Assembly (NCBI GenBank): GCA_964035545.1
Contig: OZ037773.1
Coordinates: 10,070,251 to 10,134,250 of the forward strand
Length of the DNA stretch: 64,000 nt
Origin: Bugula neritina
Lineage: Eukaryota; Bryozoa; Gymnolaemata; Cheilostomatida; Bugulidae
Direction of reading: 5' to 3'
The notes beneath the pieces were generated by a model that saw only the letters and a list, made by a program, of their open reading frames with translations, ran no database searches and had not been told where the DNA came from. Positions 25,394-39,540 of this stretch are shown here, in pieces. A program made the position numbers and the translations under genes. Every line of letters begins with the position of its first letter. Positions within the stretch are counted from its first letter, which is position 1.

Positions 25394-26235
25394 TAGTAAT
25401 TTTTTATTATAACTGCATTGGGTATAGACAAAACATAATTAACAGTTATTACCATGTAAGAAAATGTTGTCTTTAATTTGTGATTACAGTGAAGTAAACT
25501 ATATCTTTTTGCTAACTATAATTGAAAGTTATTAGAAAACTTATGCTTGCTTGTTTTTAATTACCATGTCTATAAAGACATAGCCTTATAAGTTTGTTAT
25601 TAGCTAAATTTTCTTTCAACTTGGTTTGGAGAATTTTGAAACAACAATGAAGAAATTCTGGCTAAATGCTACTGTTATATGTACATGTACATTGCAAGTA
25701 AGAAATTTTTTAGACAAAATATCATGGTAAGCAAATGTGGTGTTTTATGTTTGCATTAGCTATAATAGAGCTCTTACTAAACAATAACAGCCTGCAGCTT
25801 TTTATGATACAAAGAGGTTTTTTCACTATCCTTTTGTTACACGCAGAATAAGAATCAATGCTTCACACATCAACTAAGGTCTTGCAAGTTTTCATACTAT
25901 CATATAGGGGCATGATGTAATTATTATTCTTTGGCAAATAATTAAGTTGACAGTTTTATAATGAATGATCCATATTGAGAGAAATTAAATGCTTGCACTT
26001 GCACGGTTGTTATTTTTATTAATTAGACAACGACAACTTTAATATATGTTTGCACGATGAGGGTTTTTATTTACTGAAAATTCAAATAACTTGAAGACTA
26101 TTTATATTTATATCTCAGAAGAAAGTATCAATAAAATTAATAAAAATTTAGAACTGACAAGATGAAAACTATATTTTAATTATTCAAAAAAATAATGTAT
26201 TCAAAATAAGGAGAGCTTAACGTAAAAGATGAATA
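25394..26235. other. intergenic, no gene seen
   Basis: AT-rich spacer downstream of T2. I searched the minus strand here for the second-TSR exon that T3 carries (a WGQW or PxPSCGGRxCYG frame after an AG acceptor) and found none, so T2 lacks it. Confidence 0.5.
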
Positions 26236-26241
26236 GCTGCT

Positions 26242-28355
26242 TTAATAGTAATGAACTCTAGGGTAATAACATTTGTGTGTGTTACATCTTCGTTTTCTGT
26301 AGCTGCTGCCAGTGCAGTGGTTTACTGTGCCGCTGTGATGACCATAAATATTCTTAGTCATGCAGGTTCTGTATCTTCTCTGTCCTCCACCACCACATGG
26401 CGCACTACATGCTCCCCACTCTCCCCACGGAGTCCATACTTTCTTTACTGCAAGTACACATAGTTACTGTACAAAGTACACTCTTCAAAAATCAATTGTT
26501 TGTGGTTTTATTGTCTTAGGTTTTAGTCGCCATATAATTGAACCGCATATTGATTCTCTTAAAGCCAGTTTTAACCAAATATTTGCAAATTAGGTCACCT
26601 TTTTTTATCAATTTAACAATGCATCTAATATTATGAGAACTATGTCTCTTAAATATAACTAATCAGAAGTTGAGCTTTTTGTAGAAATGATCATCTTTAC
26701 TTATTCAAGTGCAGCAATGAAGAAAGTGCTATGCTATACAATTCTATACTACTGTATTATTTACGTACGAATGCAATCATTTCTTAATTTTAATTCAACT
26801 ATTATATTCTGTGCATGAATGACTTTAAAGCTTGCGACAAAAATATTTTAAAGCGTAATAATGTTATTGAAAGCCGAAAATGTTTTCTCATATAGAAAAC
26901 AAGTTTTAAGCTTAACTATTATATTGCCATATGTTCTGTACTTTGACTATTGGCAAAAAAAGAATTCCTGATGTTAAAAAGGAATTTGAAATGAAAGAGT
27001 TTGTGAAACTCACCGATTCGATGATGCAATCCCTGACCTGGCTGCCAGGGTGTGTAGCTGGTAGCTGGCACACCTGAAATAAGACAGAATAATAAATTAA
27101 TCACACTGTATCCACATTTTCCATTACTATTGAAATACCAACTAAGGATATATATTAGACAGAAAATGCAATTAATGGAATAAGAAAAAAGAACAAGTTT
27201 TGTTTTATTTAGTTAAAAATATAAAATCATGCTACCACAAACTAAAATTTTGAAAAATATATATATGAAGTTCAATGAGACTCAAATACTTTGTCTGTAG
27301 CGGATATAGAACTTGAAAAAGTGATAAAAAATTAAGAAAATCACCACCTAATATATATATAAATAATAATAATATATATATAATAATAAACTGCAAGAAA
27401 TGGTATTTTAAACATCTTAATATTTTCATAAAATCTTAACTTACATAAAATAGCTGCCAGTCCAAGAAAGATCAACAGTCTGCAATCTGAAACAAAAGAG
27501 ATAAAAATTGCGAAAACATATAAAAGTTTATGTGACAAAATAGAAAGGTGTTGTGGTTTCCCAGTAAAGAGGAACACAGAAATTATCAGATTTTTAATGA
27601 TTAGCTGATTTAAAATTTGACTTTACTCAAACAATTATGATGCCTGAAGACTCATATTAAAAACATTTCAATTCTGAATTTTTTTTATTGAATAACAAAT
27701 AAAACCTACTCAATATTATACATTATAATTATAGTAAAGTATAGCTTGTAATATTTTCAGAGCAAAAAATATCGGCCAGTGCAAAAAAGTAGTATATTAT
27801 TGTTAAAATGATAAAATCCTCATAAGTATAAATTATTTAGTATTAATTTAAAATGAGAATGACTATTATGATGCTATAATTTTTATTTGATACTCATGTG
27901 TGTTTAAAATACAACATTCAAGATGTGTATTTAAGATTATATCCAAATTTCGGTCATATGTTTCTATTTCATCAAGTTTTTTGATCAAAATTAGGAAATA
28001 AAATCTGTAACGAACTTTAAGTTATAAAACTGTTTGGTGCAAATTAAATTTAGCTTTATTCTTGCTTTAACTCAAACTTATGCACTAGTTATTTCTAACT
28101 TATTGTATTTCAAATTAGAAAACTGGAAAATTTTTGAGACAAAATATATAAAATGTGAATGTAGTTTAAAAATAACGAGTGAAATAAAATAATAATACTA
28201 TATTTTCAAAAGACATCTTACATTAAATGAGCTGAGCAATGCAATGGTTTGTTGCTGAAATATGTTGCTGGGTTGATAAGCCTATAGAGGTGTTTATAAT
28301 TAGATAAGCTTTTGTAAAAGTTTATGATAATAATGTGAAAGATAGACTCACCCAT
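26242..28355 (-). CDS. T2: secreted single-TSR protein, 3'-truncated paralogue of T3
   Basis: Exons 28355-28352 (ATG plus one base), 27486-27445, 27073-27014 and 26447-26242 (stop TAA at 26242-26244), phase 1 throughout; 103 residues. The start codon lies alone in the first exon. The signal peptide is completed by exon 2 (DCRLLIFLGLAAIL). Exon 3 is a linker, SYTPWQPGQGLHHRI. Exon 4 is a TSR with WTPWGEWGACSAPCGGGGQ, RRYRTC and an NHC. Compared with T3 the domain end diverges: CNTQCCPG plus donor becomes CNTHKCYY and reads into a stop, with the splice donor lost and no second TSR exon downstream. One cysteine of the CC pair is gone, giving six in the TSR. It may be a working single-domain protein or a decayed copy. 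Confidence 0.75.
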
Positions 28356-28409
28356 GTTTTTGCTTCAGTAAAGAGTTATTCAGTTTGATAAATCAATGTT
28401 TTCTCTCAC

Positions 28410-28421
28410 TTATATATATAG
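28410..28421 (-). promoter_or_regulatory. TATA box of T2
   Basis: Minus-strand ctatatatataag about 60 bases upstream of the ATG. It sits in a block shared with T3 (aaacattgatttatcaaact follows in both). Confidence 0.55.
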
Positions 28422-28429
28422 CCAAGTCT

Positions 28430-31285
28430 TTTAAAAAACAGGACATTTCTAACTTGTCATCAATCACTGTGTTTAGATCAGTAGCAGAATATGCTAATAA
28501 CTTTCAGTTAAAATAACTTATTAATATGTCTGCAGGAATACAGTAACAGCTAAATGCAGACTCAACTACCCATATCAATTTTAGAAACATGCATATATTT
28601 CATTTATCATATTTCGTTCCAGGTGTCAATTCTTGTTGGCACTCTATACAACCCAGTTCAAAGTATGTGATCGCATAGTTTGGATTCCACATCACACTGT
28701 TTTATAGTCTGCAATCAAATGAATGTCACAAATCTAAATTTTAAAAGTATTTATGTTTTAAACAAAATATTATGGTAATAAAACAATTAATTACTCTCAG
28801 TTTACTGCAGTAATGTTATTCAACACTAAATATCGTGAATTATAATAACGAAGCTTTTCTCTTTGCAAATAATTTACTCAAAAGCTGATTGTTTGATGAA
28901 AGTAATTTAGATTAAGAATGTAATGGGCAACTTATAACTGACGTTGCATGGATATCAAGTACCAAATCATTTGTAAAGCAAACAATAGAATATAGGGAAA
29001 TGTAAGTATATATAACATATTTTATGTCACTTTTTTCACAGATGAATTATCTATTCTTATCCCCTTCCTTTCAATAGCAAGTAATTTTAAAGTTTCATTA
29101 AGTTTTTCAGCCTTTATATAAACATATAATGCTATATTGCTTATTATTCTTTCCTCTAGTGAAAAATAGGATAAACAATTGACTATAAGATTAGTGCGAC
29201 TCCAAAATAACATTGCTTTGAAATAAAGAGTCATGTTGATAAATAATAGCATAATTATGTTAGTAAGAATTATTGGCATAAACGGCTTTTCTCTGTTGAT
29301 CATTTCACACTTCAAAGTAAACATCAGCTCGTATTAATTACTGCTACTCAGAAACGCTTTAATCAAATTTCGGATGATGCCTTTGCTATAAACGAGCAAC
29401 GGTTCAAAACATCTTGACAAGCCCATTCATGCTTATAACAAAACTGATTGATTTCAATGAATGGAAGGAACATTTCCTAATTAGTATATTTTTTATGTTT
29501 TAAAGGGAAGGCAACCTTGAGGTTAATTATTCTAACACTGAATTCCGGTCAATATATACTAATATGTGAAATTCAGGAGATTATTGAGTTCCAGTCAATC
29601 AGGTGATGAGGAAACTAGTTCAAGTGTACAATAGCCTAGAAATGTCACGTGTGTCAAAATACAATAAAAACCGGCACAATTAACTTTGATTCATTACAAA
29701 TGTTTCCATGTGTCAATTCCTTTTGTCATTTTACTGACCTATTTAGGGCAAGCTCTTTCACTCTTCAAATTTATCACAAAACTACTTGAATATGGATATA
29801 GCAAGAAGTATAGCCACTAAACTATATATTATGATCAAAAAGTGACTATAGAAATGGCACTTCCTCATGGTATATGTATGTATACTAAAATAAAACCACA
29901 CGAAATATTTACATATTAAAACCTATAGTAAGATGTGCAATGTACAACTAAGACCATATGCCTATAATCTTTATATATTTAATATTCAGTAGAAATTTGT
30001 GAATCACAGTTCCATGTCTGTTGCAGTGTGATTCACTTTCAAGCGCACAACACTATGAAAATTTATTTAATTCAAATTATAACCACCGTGCTGTCATGGA
30101 GCTGTTCAGACGGGATGTTTTATATGATTATCTGTTCATTTTGACTACTTCATGCAATGAAAGGTATTGATTAAAGAAACAATATCTTGGTACAATTATT
30201 AAGTATAATATTTTAATTACAGACAAAACAAATCAAGTTTTGTAGTTTGCACTCTATTAATTAATTTTTGTGTCAACCAGGAATATTCAATAACTTCCAT
30301 GATCAAGTTAATTACCATTGCTATATCAGGTTAGTTTCTTGTTCCAGTTTGGCATGGATATAAACTTCTCAAGGCATAATATTATGAAAATGTACCCATA
30401 ATTCCAGTGTCCATATACAAATTCTTACTTTAAATCTGCCAATAATATCACACAAATTATATGACTTGCAACTTTTGTTTTAATTATGTGGCCACTACAA
30501 CATGAAATCGTATGTTGCTAGGTGTATATGCAGTAACTACGAAAATAAACCCAATAGCACAAGTTACAGTAATACCTGCCAAGTTTCAACAGAAATCTAT
30601 ATGTACTAGCATAATTCTGTAAATTCTTAATATTTAAAAGAAGAAAGACTTACTATAACCAATAGACTACTTGAAAAAAAATTATAAGCTCCACAAAGCA
30701 TACCTAACTTTAAATTTGAAAGTTAAACCATAAAATGATATAAAATGCACATTATTGAGTTTTCATGCACGTAGATAAACGTAGATAAATTGAATGCCTG
30801 ATTACGAGTTGCATGGGCGTTACAAAAATAAATGAGAAAGCAAAAACTTCACCAGAGTATAAGTAAATTACTAGCGAATGTTGTCTTTTTTCTCCTTTTC
30901 TCAATTGTGGTATATTGATCATTAAGATGCTCTAGCTAGAAACTAGTGGAATCAATCACTTGTGGTTAGGAAAAGTATCTATATGTCAAATGCAATTTGA
31001 ATTTTTGAAAACTCATGTGCTGCTATTTTGATAAACATTTTCTACGGTTGGGTAGGTGTTTTATAAGTCTAAGTCAATCTTTTTTGTCTATAGATTTCAC
31101 TCATATTAAATAATATTTATGTTCCAAAGTTGGCAATTGCTAACATTCTATTACTCAGCACATTTTCTAAATGTTGGCATAGACTTTTATTGTCTTATAA
31201 TTGTGAATATCCATGAGAAAATTTGTACACTTCTATGACCTAAATTAACTTCAGATAAACCTCAAACTTTCAAATCAGCAGCGTA
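28430..31285. other. 5' flank of T2, no gene seen
   Basis: AT-rich, with parts duplicated upstream of T3: 30290-30510 matches 34560-34800. The stretch at 30702-30718 is the empty counterpart of the SINE site at 35075-35302. No exon was recognised. Confidence 0.55.
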
Positions 31286-31289
31286 ATTA

Positions 31290-31561
<272 letters not shown>

Positions 31562-32164
31562 ACTGTATATAACTGCATATTATTTAATAGAAACTAAAAT
31601 TGGGAGTTAAAAACACGCAGTAGTATTACCATGCAGAGACTACTAGTTATCGCCAAGAATTTGCATGTTAGGTAAAATCAAATAGCTTTCATGATTTCAA
31701 AAGAAACCTTTGATTTTCAGAAAGATTATAAATATTTGTATAGCTTAGAAGAAACTTTACAAGTTGTTTTCTGTGCTGCTATATGTATATTACTGTATGA
31801 TATTGTTATAATATTATGTTAGTTATGTTACCAAAAGAAACATTTAATATGTTTTATTATATATGCTATTTATTTGAAAAACAAGTAAATTATACCTTCT
31901 AAAAAATAATTAAACAGCAAGACATGTTTTTGAAAGAATTAAACAAGCATAAATTATAAAAAAATCCACTATGGTATTGTTGAATTGCTAAACATACTCT
32001 AGTTAAAATTAAGGAAAGCTGATATTCATTGTGTTATCTTAATTATAATGCAATAATATATTCATTTCAGTTGCATCAAGATCACAAGGCAAATGGTAGA
32101 CCACAGTTTCATAGTTGGTTTTGTGACAACTAAATGGCAGCTATATACTAAATTGAACTTCCAA

Positions 32165-34327
32165 CTAGCCGCCATAACTTATACCCCAGGGAATTGTGTT
32201 GTCAGAAACAACTCTAGACTCTTTGCTCCTGCCATAGCAGTTTCTCCCTCCACAACTTGGGTGAGGGTAGCTGCAAGACCTGGTTCTGGTTTGTTTCTCA
32301 TTTCTGTGGCTAACAGCATACACCCTTGTCCAGTGAGACCACTGTCCCCACATACCATCAACTAGTAAAATTGTTCAGATTATATAATGGAACAGAACCT
32401 TGATGTTCTTTCTAACTAGAACTTATTTCTATTTAGTGAACTTAGAGTATGCTTTAAGCTGTATAAAACTAATAGCTGAAATGAATCAAATATATAAACG
32501 CATAATTTTTTTAACAATAAAAATCTTTCAAGTTTTCAAAGTGTTTTTGGTATTTAGGACTATATAGTAGAAAATTAACAACAAAACTATCATATTGATA
32601 GATAAATCTACTTCTAGTTTACTCAGTTTCATTAGCCAATTATATAATGCAATTCTCATTATAACTATATTAATGATAATATCATAAGAATATGTTTAAA
32701 ACTGGTCTGTAAAGTAGGCTATCTGAAAGAGGTATAGAGGTATAGAGAGCTTACCAGGACAGCATTGTGTGTTGCATCTTCTTTTCCTGTAGCTGCTGCC
32801 AGTGCAGTGGTTTACTGTTCCACTGTGATGGCCATAAATAGTCTTAGTCATGCAGGTTCTGTATCTTCTCTGTCCTCCACCACCACATGTCACACTACAT
32901 GCTCCCCACTCTCCCCACGGAGACCATACCTTCTTCACTACAAGATGATATACAGCTACTGTGCAAAATACACTTTCTAGAAAGCAATAGCCCCTTTTCA
33001 AAGGTCCCAATATTCCCTTTGGAAGTGGAAATTGTGTCCTCCCAAAGTGAGTAGTTGAACCTTTGTAATATAAAGAGCTATAACTCATTAAAAATTTAAA
33101 GTTTTGCCGTTACTTAAAATTCTAATCATGCTATAGAATTGTTCTTTTAGGAGAAATTTCTTTTGGTATATTTAGCACACATTGGCAGTTCAAAAAATTT
33201 TTTAAAAGTATTTCTTTATGGAAAAATTTAAAGTTAATAAGCCTGAAAACATTTTTGTGGCTTTGGTTGCTGAGCAAAGCTAAAATGGCACTTCAGCATT
33301 GCTCAGCAAGCAAATTGAGTTCTGGTTTGTTTTGTTCAACAATTTTCATTTTAGGAGGACACAACTCTTAATTGTCAGGGAACATTGGGACCTCTGAAAA
33401 TGCTAATAAATCCGCATTGTTACAGATGTACTATATTCTGTGAATTGCAGCACAATTTGTTTAAAATAAAAGAATATGTTTCGAGGCCAAAGATATTTTT
33501 ACTACAGAAAAATATATTTTCACAAGTTATATGCATTGATTATTTAGAAAATGAGAAGAATAGTCTTGACGTAAAAAGAAATAAAAATAAAAAAATCTGG
33601 GAGACCTACCGATGCGATGATGCAATCCATGACCTGGTTGCCAGGGTGTGTAACTGGCAACTGGAACACCTTAAATAAGACGCAATAACTGAGCAATCAC
33701 ACAGTATATACATTTTCCAATATTATTGATTATACAATATGCCAGACAAAAATAACAATAAAAACGAGCAAATTTTTATTTTATATGGGTAAAAATTGAA
33801 AATCATGCTACCTCAAACTAGAACTTTAAAAAAAATAAAAATTTTATTGAGAATAAAATACTATAGGTCTGTGGCAGATATATAGAAATTGAAAAAAGTG
33901 ACAAAAAGTTAGGAAAATCAAAGCGTTGATCGAAGATAATAATAATAAACTGCAAAAAATGATATTTTAAACATGTTAATATTTACATAAAATCTTAACT
34001 TACATAAAATAGCTGTCAGTCCAAGAAAGATCAACAGTCTGCAATCTGAAACAAAAGATACAAAATTTGTTGTGCATGAAAACATACAAAAATTTATAAT
34101 GAGACATTATATTGAAGTAGTATAGAAAATTAATGCACCAAAAAACTTAAATGATAGTGCTATAAATTAAAATGTTTTGTATTAAATAATCCGGTCAATG
34201 CGTAATGGTTTATCGCTGAAACTCTTTGCTGAGTTTACTGATAACATGAACTTAATAATTTATATTATTTGGATTGACAACTGTAAGAGTTTATGTAGGA
34301 TTTTATCCAAAAGATAGACTCACCCAT
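32165..34327 (-). CDS. T3: secreted two-TSR protein, intact
   Basis: Five exons: 34327-34324, 34045-34004, 33669-33610, 32937-32755 and 32361-32165 (stop TAG at 32165-32167). All phase 1; 161 residues. Signal peptide from DCRLLIFLGLTAIL, linker SYTPWQPGHGLHHRI. TSR 1: VWSPWGEWGACSVTCGGGGQ, RRYRTC, NHC, then RRCNTQCCP. The W-x-x-W-x-x-W-x-x-C ladder and CGGGxQxRxR strand are canonical TSR features. Domain 2: WGQWSHW, QTRTRSC, PSCGGRNCYG, with only three cysteines, then a short tail IPWGISYGG. Tryptophans in WxxW could be C-mannosylated. TSR proteins usually bind glycans or matrix partners outside the cell; no specific partner can be named. It is the best template for reading T1, T2 and T4. Confidence 0.9.
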
Positions 34328-34380
34328 GTTGTTGTTTGAACAGAGAGTTATCCAGTTTGATAAATCAATGTTTTCTTTCA

Positions 34381-34391
34381 TTTATATATAG
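34381..34391 (-). promoter_or_regulatory. TATA box of T3
   Basis: Minus-strand gctatatataaa about 55-60 bases upstream of the ATG, homologous to the T2 promoter. Confidence 0.55.
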
Positions 34392-35074
34392 CCAGGTCTT
34401 TTAAAAAACAGGACATTTCTAACTTGTCATTAATCACTGTGTTTGGAACAGTTTTAGCTGAATATGCTATTAAAATTTATTTAAAATAAATCATTACCAT
34501 TTCCACAGGTTAATACAGTATTAGCCAAATGCAAACTCAACTATAGCCATATCAATTTTTTGAGTCAACCAAGAATATTCAATAGCTTCCATGCAGGATC
34601 AAGTTAATACCGTTGCGATCAGCTTAAACTTGTTTCCAATTTGACATGTGAACTCTGCAAGGCATAATATTATGAAAATTTATACCTGCATACCTCCAGT
34701 CTATACAAATGCTTACTTTAAATCTACCAATAATCTCAAAAAAAATATATACGACTTGCAACTTTTGCTTTAATCACGTGGCCACTACAATGTGAAATCA
34801 TTACATATTGTTTACTGTATATGTTCTTATATATAGCTGTCTATACAGTAACTACAAAACTAAACATAATAACTCAAGCTACCCTAACACTTACAAATTG
34901 CTGCATCCCATGTTAGAAACATTCAGTCTATTATTGTTGAACATGAATATTATATACTGGTATGTTTTTCAGTAAACTCTCAACATTTAAAGAGATAGGA
35001 AAACTTAATATAACAAAAAGACTACTTAGGAACGCATTCTAAGCTCCAAAAAGACATATACCCAACTTTAAATA

Positions 35075-35302
35075 AAAAAACTCAAGCAAGTTTATAGTCT
35101 CCATCCCTGTGAGAAACTCCTGATGAAAAGGGTTTTTGTTAAATCAGGCTGAGGATTATTTAAATAAAGCACAGGAGCAATTATGACTGGATGCTCTTCC
35201 TAACATCACCAATGGCCTTTGTCCCAAACCCCAAATCCCAAACACTCGTGCTTCGTGTTTACTAGGCAAATGCTCTAACTCCTAGATCGCAGCTGCTCCC
35301 TT
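35075..35302 (-). mobile_element. tRNA-derived SINE, copy 3
   Basis: Same family as 5814-6025: shared ggagcaattatgactgga, gctcttcctaaca, tgtttactaggcaaa and ggagcagctgcgatctagg-type ends. The B box is degenerate. Target duplication tacc(c/t)aactttaaata at 35059-35074 and 35303-35318. The empty site survives in the duplicated flank of T2 near 30702-30718. Confidence 0.85.
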
Positions 35303-35319
35303 TACCTAACTTTAAATAT

Positions 35320-38300
35320 GAGAGTAAAACTTTCAAATGATATGAAAATGCAAAATATAAAAATTTTATATAAGACAATATACGTAGATAAATCGAATCT
35401 CTGATGATCACTTGTATGAATGTTACACAAACAAATGAGAAAAACAAAAACTGAATCACAGTATAAGTAAATGTTATCAGTTTCTCTCACATTAATACAG
35501 TTAAGATCACAAGATATATACTCAAGATGGTAGCGTAGTTTATATATAGGACTCACTTGTGATTAGAAAAGGTATTTATGTCAAACCAAACTGCTTTTCT
35601 TTTCAAAAACCATGTGATAATTTTGATAAATACATTTTACAGTTGTGTAGGTTACATTTGATAGGTCTATGCCAATTCTTTTTATAAGTTTATCTAAATT
35701 CAACTCCTAATAAATATTATTTATGCTCTAAACCTGGCAATTCTTAACATTTCATGACTTGGCACATTTTTTAAATGCTGGCATCAACCTTTGTGGTTGT
35801 ATAATTGCAAATAATATAATTTATAACCTCTATGACCTAAATTAACTTATGATAGACTTTAAAGTGTTAAAGTGACATTCTCATCCGCACAGATAAGTAA
35901 AGCAATTAAACATTATATCAGTTTACTTTAATACTATAATGGTAAATCAGTCACTTTCACAATTTAAAATTTAGACTGGGTCATTCTGCTAAATTAGCTA
36001 TGGCAACTCCTAAATTTCTGTAACTGAAATTCAAATATTATATTGCTACTATTGTAGTAACTTGGTGGGTTGAATGAAACTTATAAAGTGCTGAACATAT
36101 CTCTTTGTAAGAGAGAACAAGATGGAGGGTATTCTTCAGTAGTAGCAATCTTATTTATAGCATAAAGTAGTGGTCTTCAACAGGCGAGTTTCAGTGGTAG
36201 ACTGAACTACACTGGAACTTGCTTGCTTTTATATACACAAGATGAAAGAATACGTAAACAAAAGGATCTTTTTGTTGCCCGAAATTGGAGTTCCGAAATG
36301 CTGAATTCAAGCAACAACATTTAGTATAAGAAAATTATTAAATAACTTCAAATGCGTATTCAGTGCAATTACATTATGGCTGAAAGCTTTAACAACAATC
36401 ACAATACTTAGGCATTAGAAAGCTACCTTACTTAGTTAAAGTATTCAAAACGATAAACAACAATTAATAATTATAATACTGACCCAAGCAGTTACTAGAA
36501 CTTTCCAGAACAATAGGGGGTGAAAATCCATTACGCTATTTTGCTCGCAGAATAGTTTTCTTTGAAACTTTATAGAAAAGCTTATTTCATGCATACTGTG
36601 AATCAAAAGAAAATGCAACAATAAATTTTCCTAATTTCACTTTAGGCATTTCTATGATTACTTTGATAATATGTTTTAACACCAAAAACTGAATAATAAT
36701 TATTTGTTTTATAAGATCTGATGACTGTTAGGTTTTACTGTAGAGTTTCACTCTACTCTAGAGTAAGGTGAGGTTTCACTATTGAGTATATTGTGTGTCA
36801 CTGTGTTGCATGGAGTGGTTCACTGGTTCTCTGTTTACTTATCTTATATATACGGTGAAACCTAAATTAACATGAATTATACTAATACAGAAACAAAATA
36901 CAAACAAAGCAATAAAATTAGGTGGTGTAAAACAACTATGGTGGAATACAAAAATGAAATAAGCTTGTTAGGCAACTTTACTTTCTTCAGTTTATATTAA
37001 ACATCTTACTGCTAAAGAAAATTTTGTAATGTTGTTACAGTAAGGTATGTTTATGATTCTTAAAAAGTCTATATATATATGAAGAAAAAAATCAAAATAA
37101 GTCTTAAGTAGACACAAAACAGCATATAGATATTATCAGCAACCATCACAAATGTAAACTGGAGGTTGAATGCAAATGAAACGACCTGATAATTTTTTGT
37201 TAGCAACTTTTGTTTGTGAATCAGTATTGAGTTAGTTTATAGCCAATTTTTCGATATAATTTTTTTTCAAGTTTCTGGCTTAAGCTATCAATTGATTATT
37301 GGAATATTTTTATGACCAGGTGATTTAGATTCACGTTTTTAAAAAGCATTGTCAATTGAAATTGTGACACAGTAGGATTTTGATTCTGTAATCTAAAAAT
37401 AGGCTCTATATAGACTTGCATTAGAAATATTATTAATTTTTACTAATAAAAATCCATAAATTTGTTGCAGAGAAAGTATATTATAACTATTGTTTATTTA
37501 ACTATTGTCAGAGTTTTTGCTGACTTTTCCATATATGCACAGTTTATATCTGAGTCATTTCATTTACCATTAGAAAATTTTTCTTTGTCATTTATCATAC
37601 CTTGCTTTATTAAGGAAAAATCTGATAATTTCGATATGTATTCTCAGTTTAAATTTGCCGTTTTAGATAGTAATATTTCAAGAAACTTAAATTAATTCTT
37701 TTACAAGCTTGTCTAGATTTAAAATATACATGATCAATATCAATTGGGTCACTTTACATTATTTATACTACACACTGCATGGTAAGTTATGGCAAAAAAG
37801 TAAAATTGCTTTAAAATTATTTAATGTCTGATATTTGTGGTATTTTCAAGTGCTGGTTCCAAATATGTATCAAAGGAAAGGCTAAGGAAAAGGTCGGCCT
37901 TTATTTTTGCCAGAAACTCTGCTGTATCGAATGCCCTTAAACTGAACAAAACTGGATATGCTTAAACTCTATACTCATAGAATTGATCAGCACATTCTTT
38001 AAATGCTGGCATACATTTTTTGCAGTTGTATAATTTCAAATATCCAATAAATCATTTATATGATTTTGTGACCTAAAAATTTTTTTAATAAAGTTCAAAT
38101 TGTCAAAGCTTTACCGGTTATAGTGAAACAGAGCAGATAATTTCGCAAAGATGTGACTTGTTAATCACTCTAACAACATATTGTAACAGATACAGACTTT
38201 TGGCTACTGCTTTATTTAAATTAATTTCATGCTTTGGATTAAAAATAAAGATATTTCAAATTAGATTTATAGGTTCATATTTGATAGCAATCATATTAGT

Positions 38301-39320
38301 TAAAAACTGTTTTTTCTTTTATTTGCATTCAAAATGCTCTGTAAAAAAACAATCACTACTAAAAAGTTATGTGCCTCCTTATAGCATAAAGAAAACATAA
38401 TTCAACAAATCATGTAATTTCACTGTTGACCTCTATGTAACCCATTCACAGTAATGATAAAATTATTATTTTAATAGTTTTCTATTATCATTGATGCCTA
38501 ATGATAAAAGAGCAATGAGTGAACAATGAGAACTTTACTATTTATAGCTATAATAGTGATATAATATTTCCCGTGTGTTTATAATATTATTTGTTACCAA
38601 ACTAAACCGACCAAAAGATCTATGTGTAGCTCAGGGCCATCGTTTCAGTAGCTGTCATAATGTACATTACAGCCCACTAAAATTAATTATGAGATCACAG
38701 AAACTGGAGTTGTCTTACATTTGTTGATAATTTGCAGCTGTGAACATTACGTGATATATCCACAGTGTTTAGCTTCAACCTCTCCAGGTATTAAACTATT
38801 TGTATATGATATTCTCAAAGTGATTTTTAACATAATTATTGGCAAGTTCACTCTGAATTTTTAGCAATGTTTATCGATATTCCTTAAAATTATGTCAAAA
38901 ATATTGAAAAATTATTTATATCTATTTGGTTTATATATAATGTCTCCATTATAGCCACAGTCTAGCTGCAGCAATGTACAAATTTTCAAAACTTACTATT
39001 TCAAGGTTGTAAACCTGTTCAAGTACAAAATCTTGAAAACATGACCCTTAGAGGACTGGCTGTAAGTGAATACGCATGTAAAATATACTCTTCAAGACAG
39101 TTTCAAATTGTTATAACTTATATTTATATGAAATGTGCAAAATTGAAAATAAGTTTGAGTTTCTTTATTCCTGTTTTTCAGAAAACAACTCAGTTATGCT
39201 AAGAACTTTAGGTTCTAGATGATTCGACACTGATGATGCCAGAATTCTGTAAATGCATGCTGCCAAGAAAACATGTTGTTATTTGAAACTCATTTCGATA
39301 TTTTTGAAAAAAATTAGATA
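35320..39320. other. intergenic, no gene seen
   Basis: About 4 kb of AT-rich sequence. Open frames (37462-37695, 38158-38400) have no recognisable motif, paralogue or splice context. Near 39330, homology to the T3 downstream flank (31975 onward) begins, marking the edge of the T4 duplication unit. Confidence 0.5.
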
Positions 39321-39540
39321 AGCATAAATAAAGTCAACTATGGTATTGTTGAGTTACTTAACGTACTTTAGTTAAAATTAAGGAAAACTGATATTCATGG
39401 TGTTATCTTATAATTATAATTGCAATATATCCATTTCAGTCACATCAAGATCATAAGGCAAATGGCAGACCACAGTTGACTATTTGGTTTTGTGACAACT
39501 AAATGGCAGTCATACTAAATTGAATTCCCAACTAGCCGTC

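Noticed and set aside
26251-26593. Plus-strand open frames over TSR exons (also 32765, 40778, 43893, 43951, 50972, 59270, 59328)
   Set aside because: Antisense shadows of the minus-strand TSR exons, which have splice sites, conserved cysteines and paralogues.
36000-39300. Open frames at 37462-37695 and 38158-38400
   Set aside because: No motif, signal peptide, splice context or second copy; expected by chance in AT-rich DNA.
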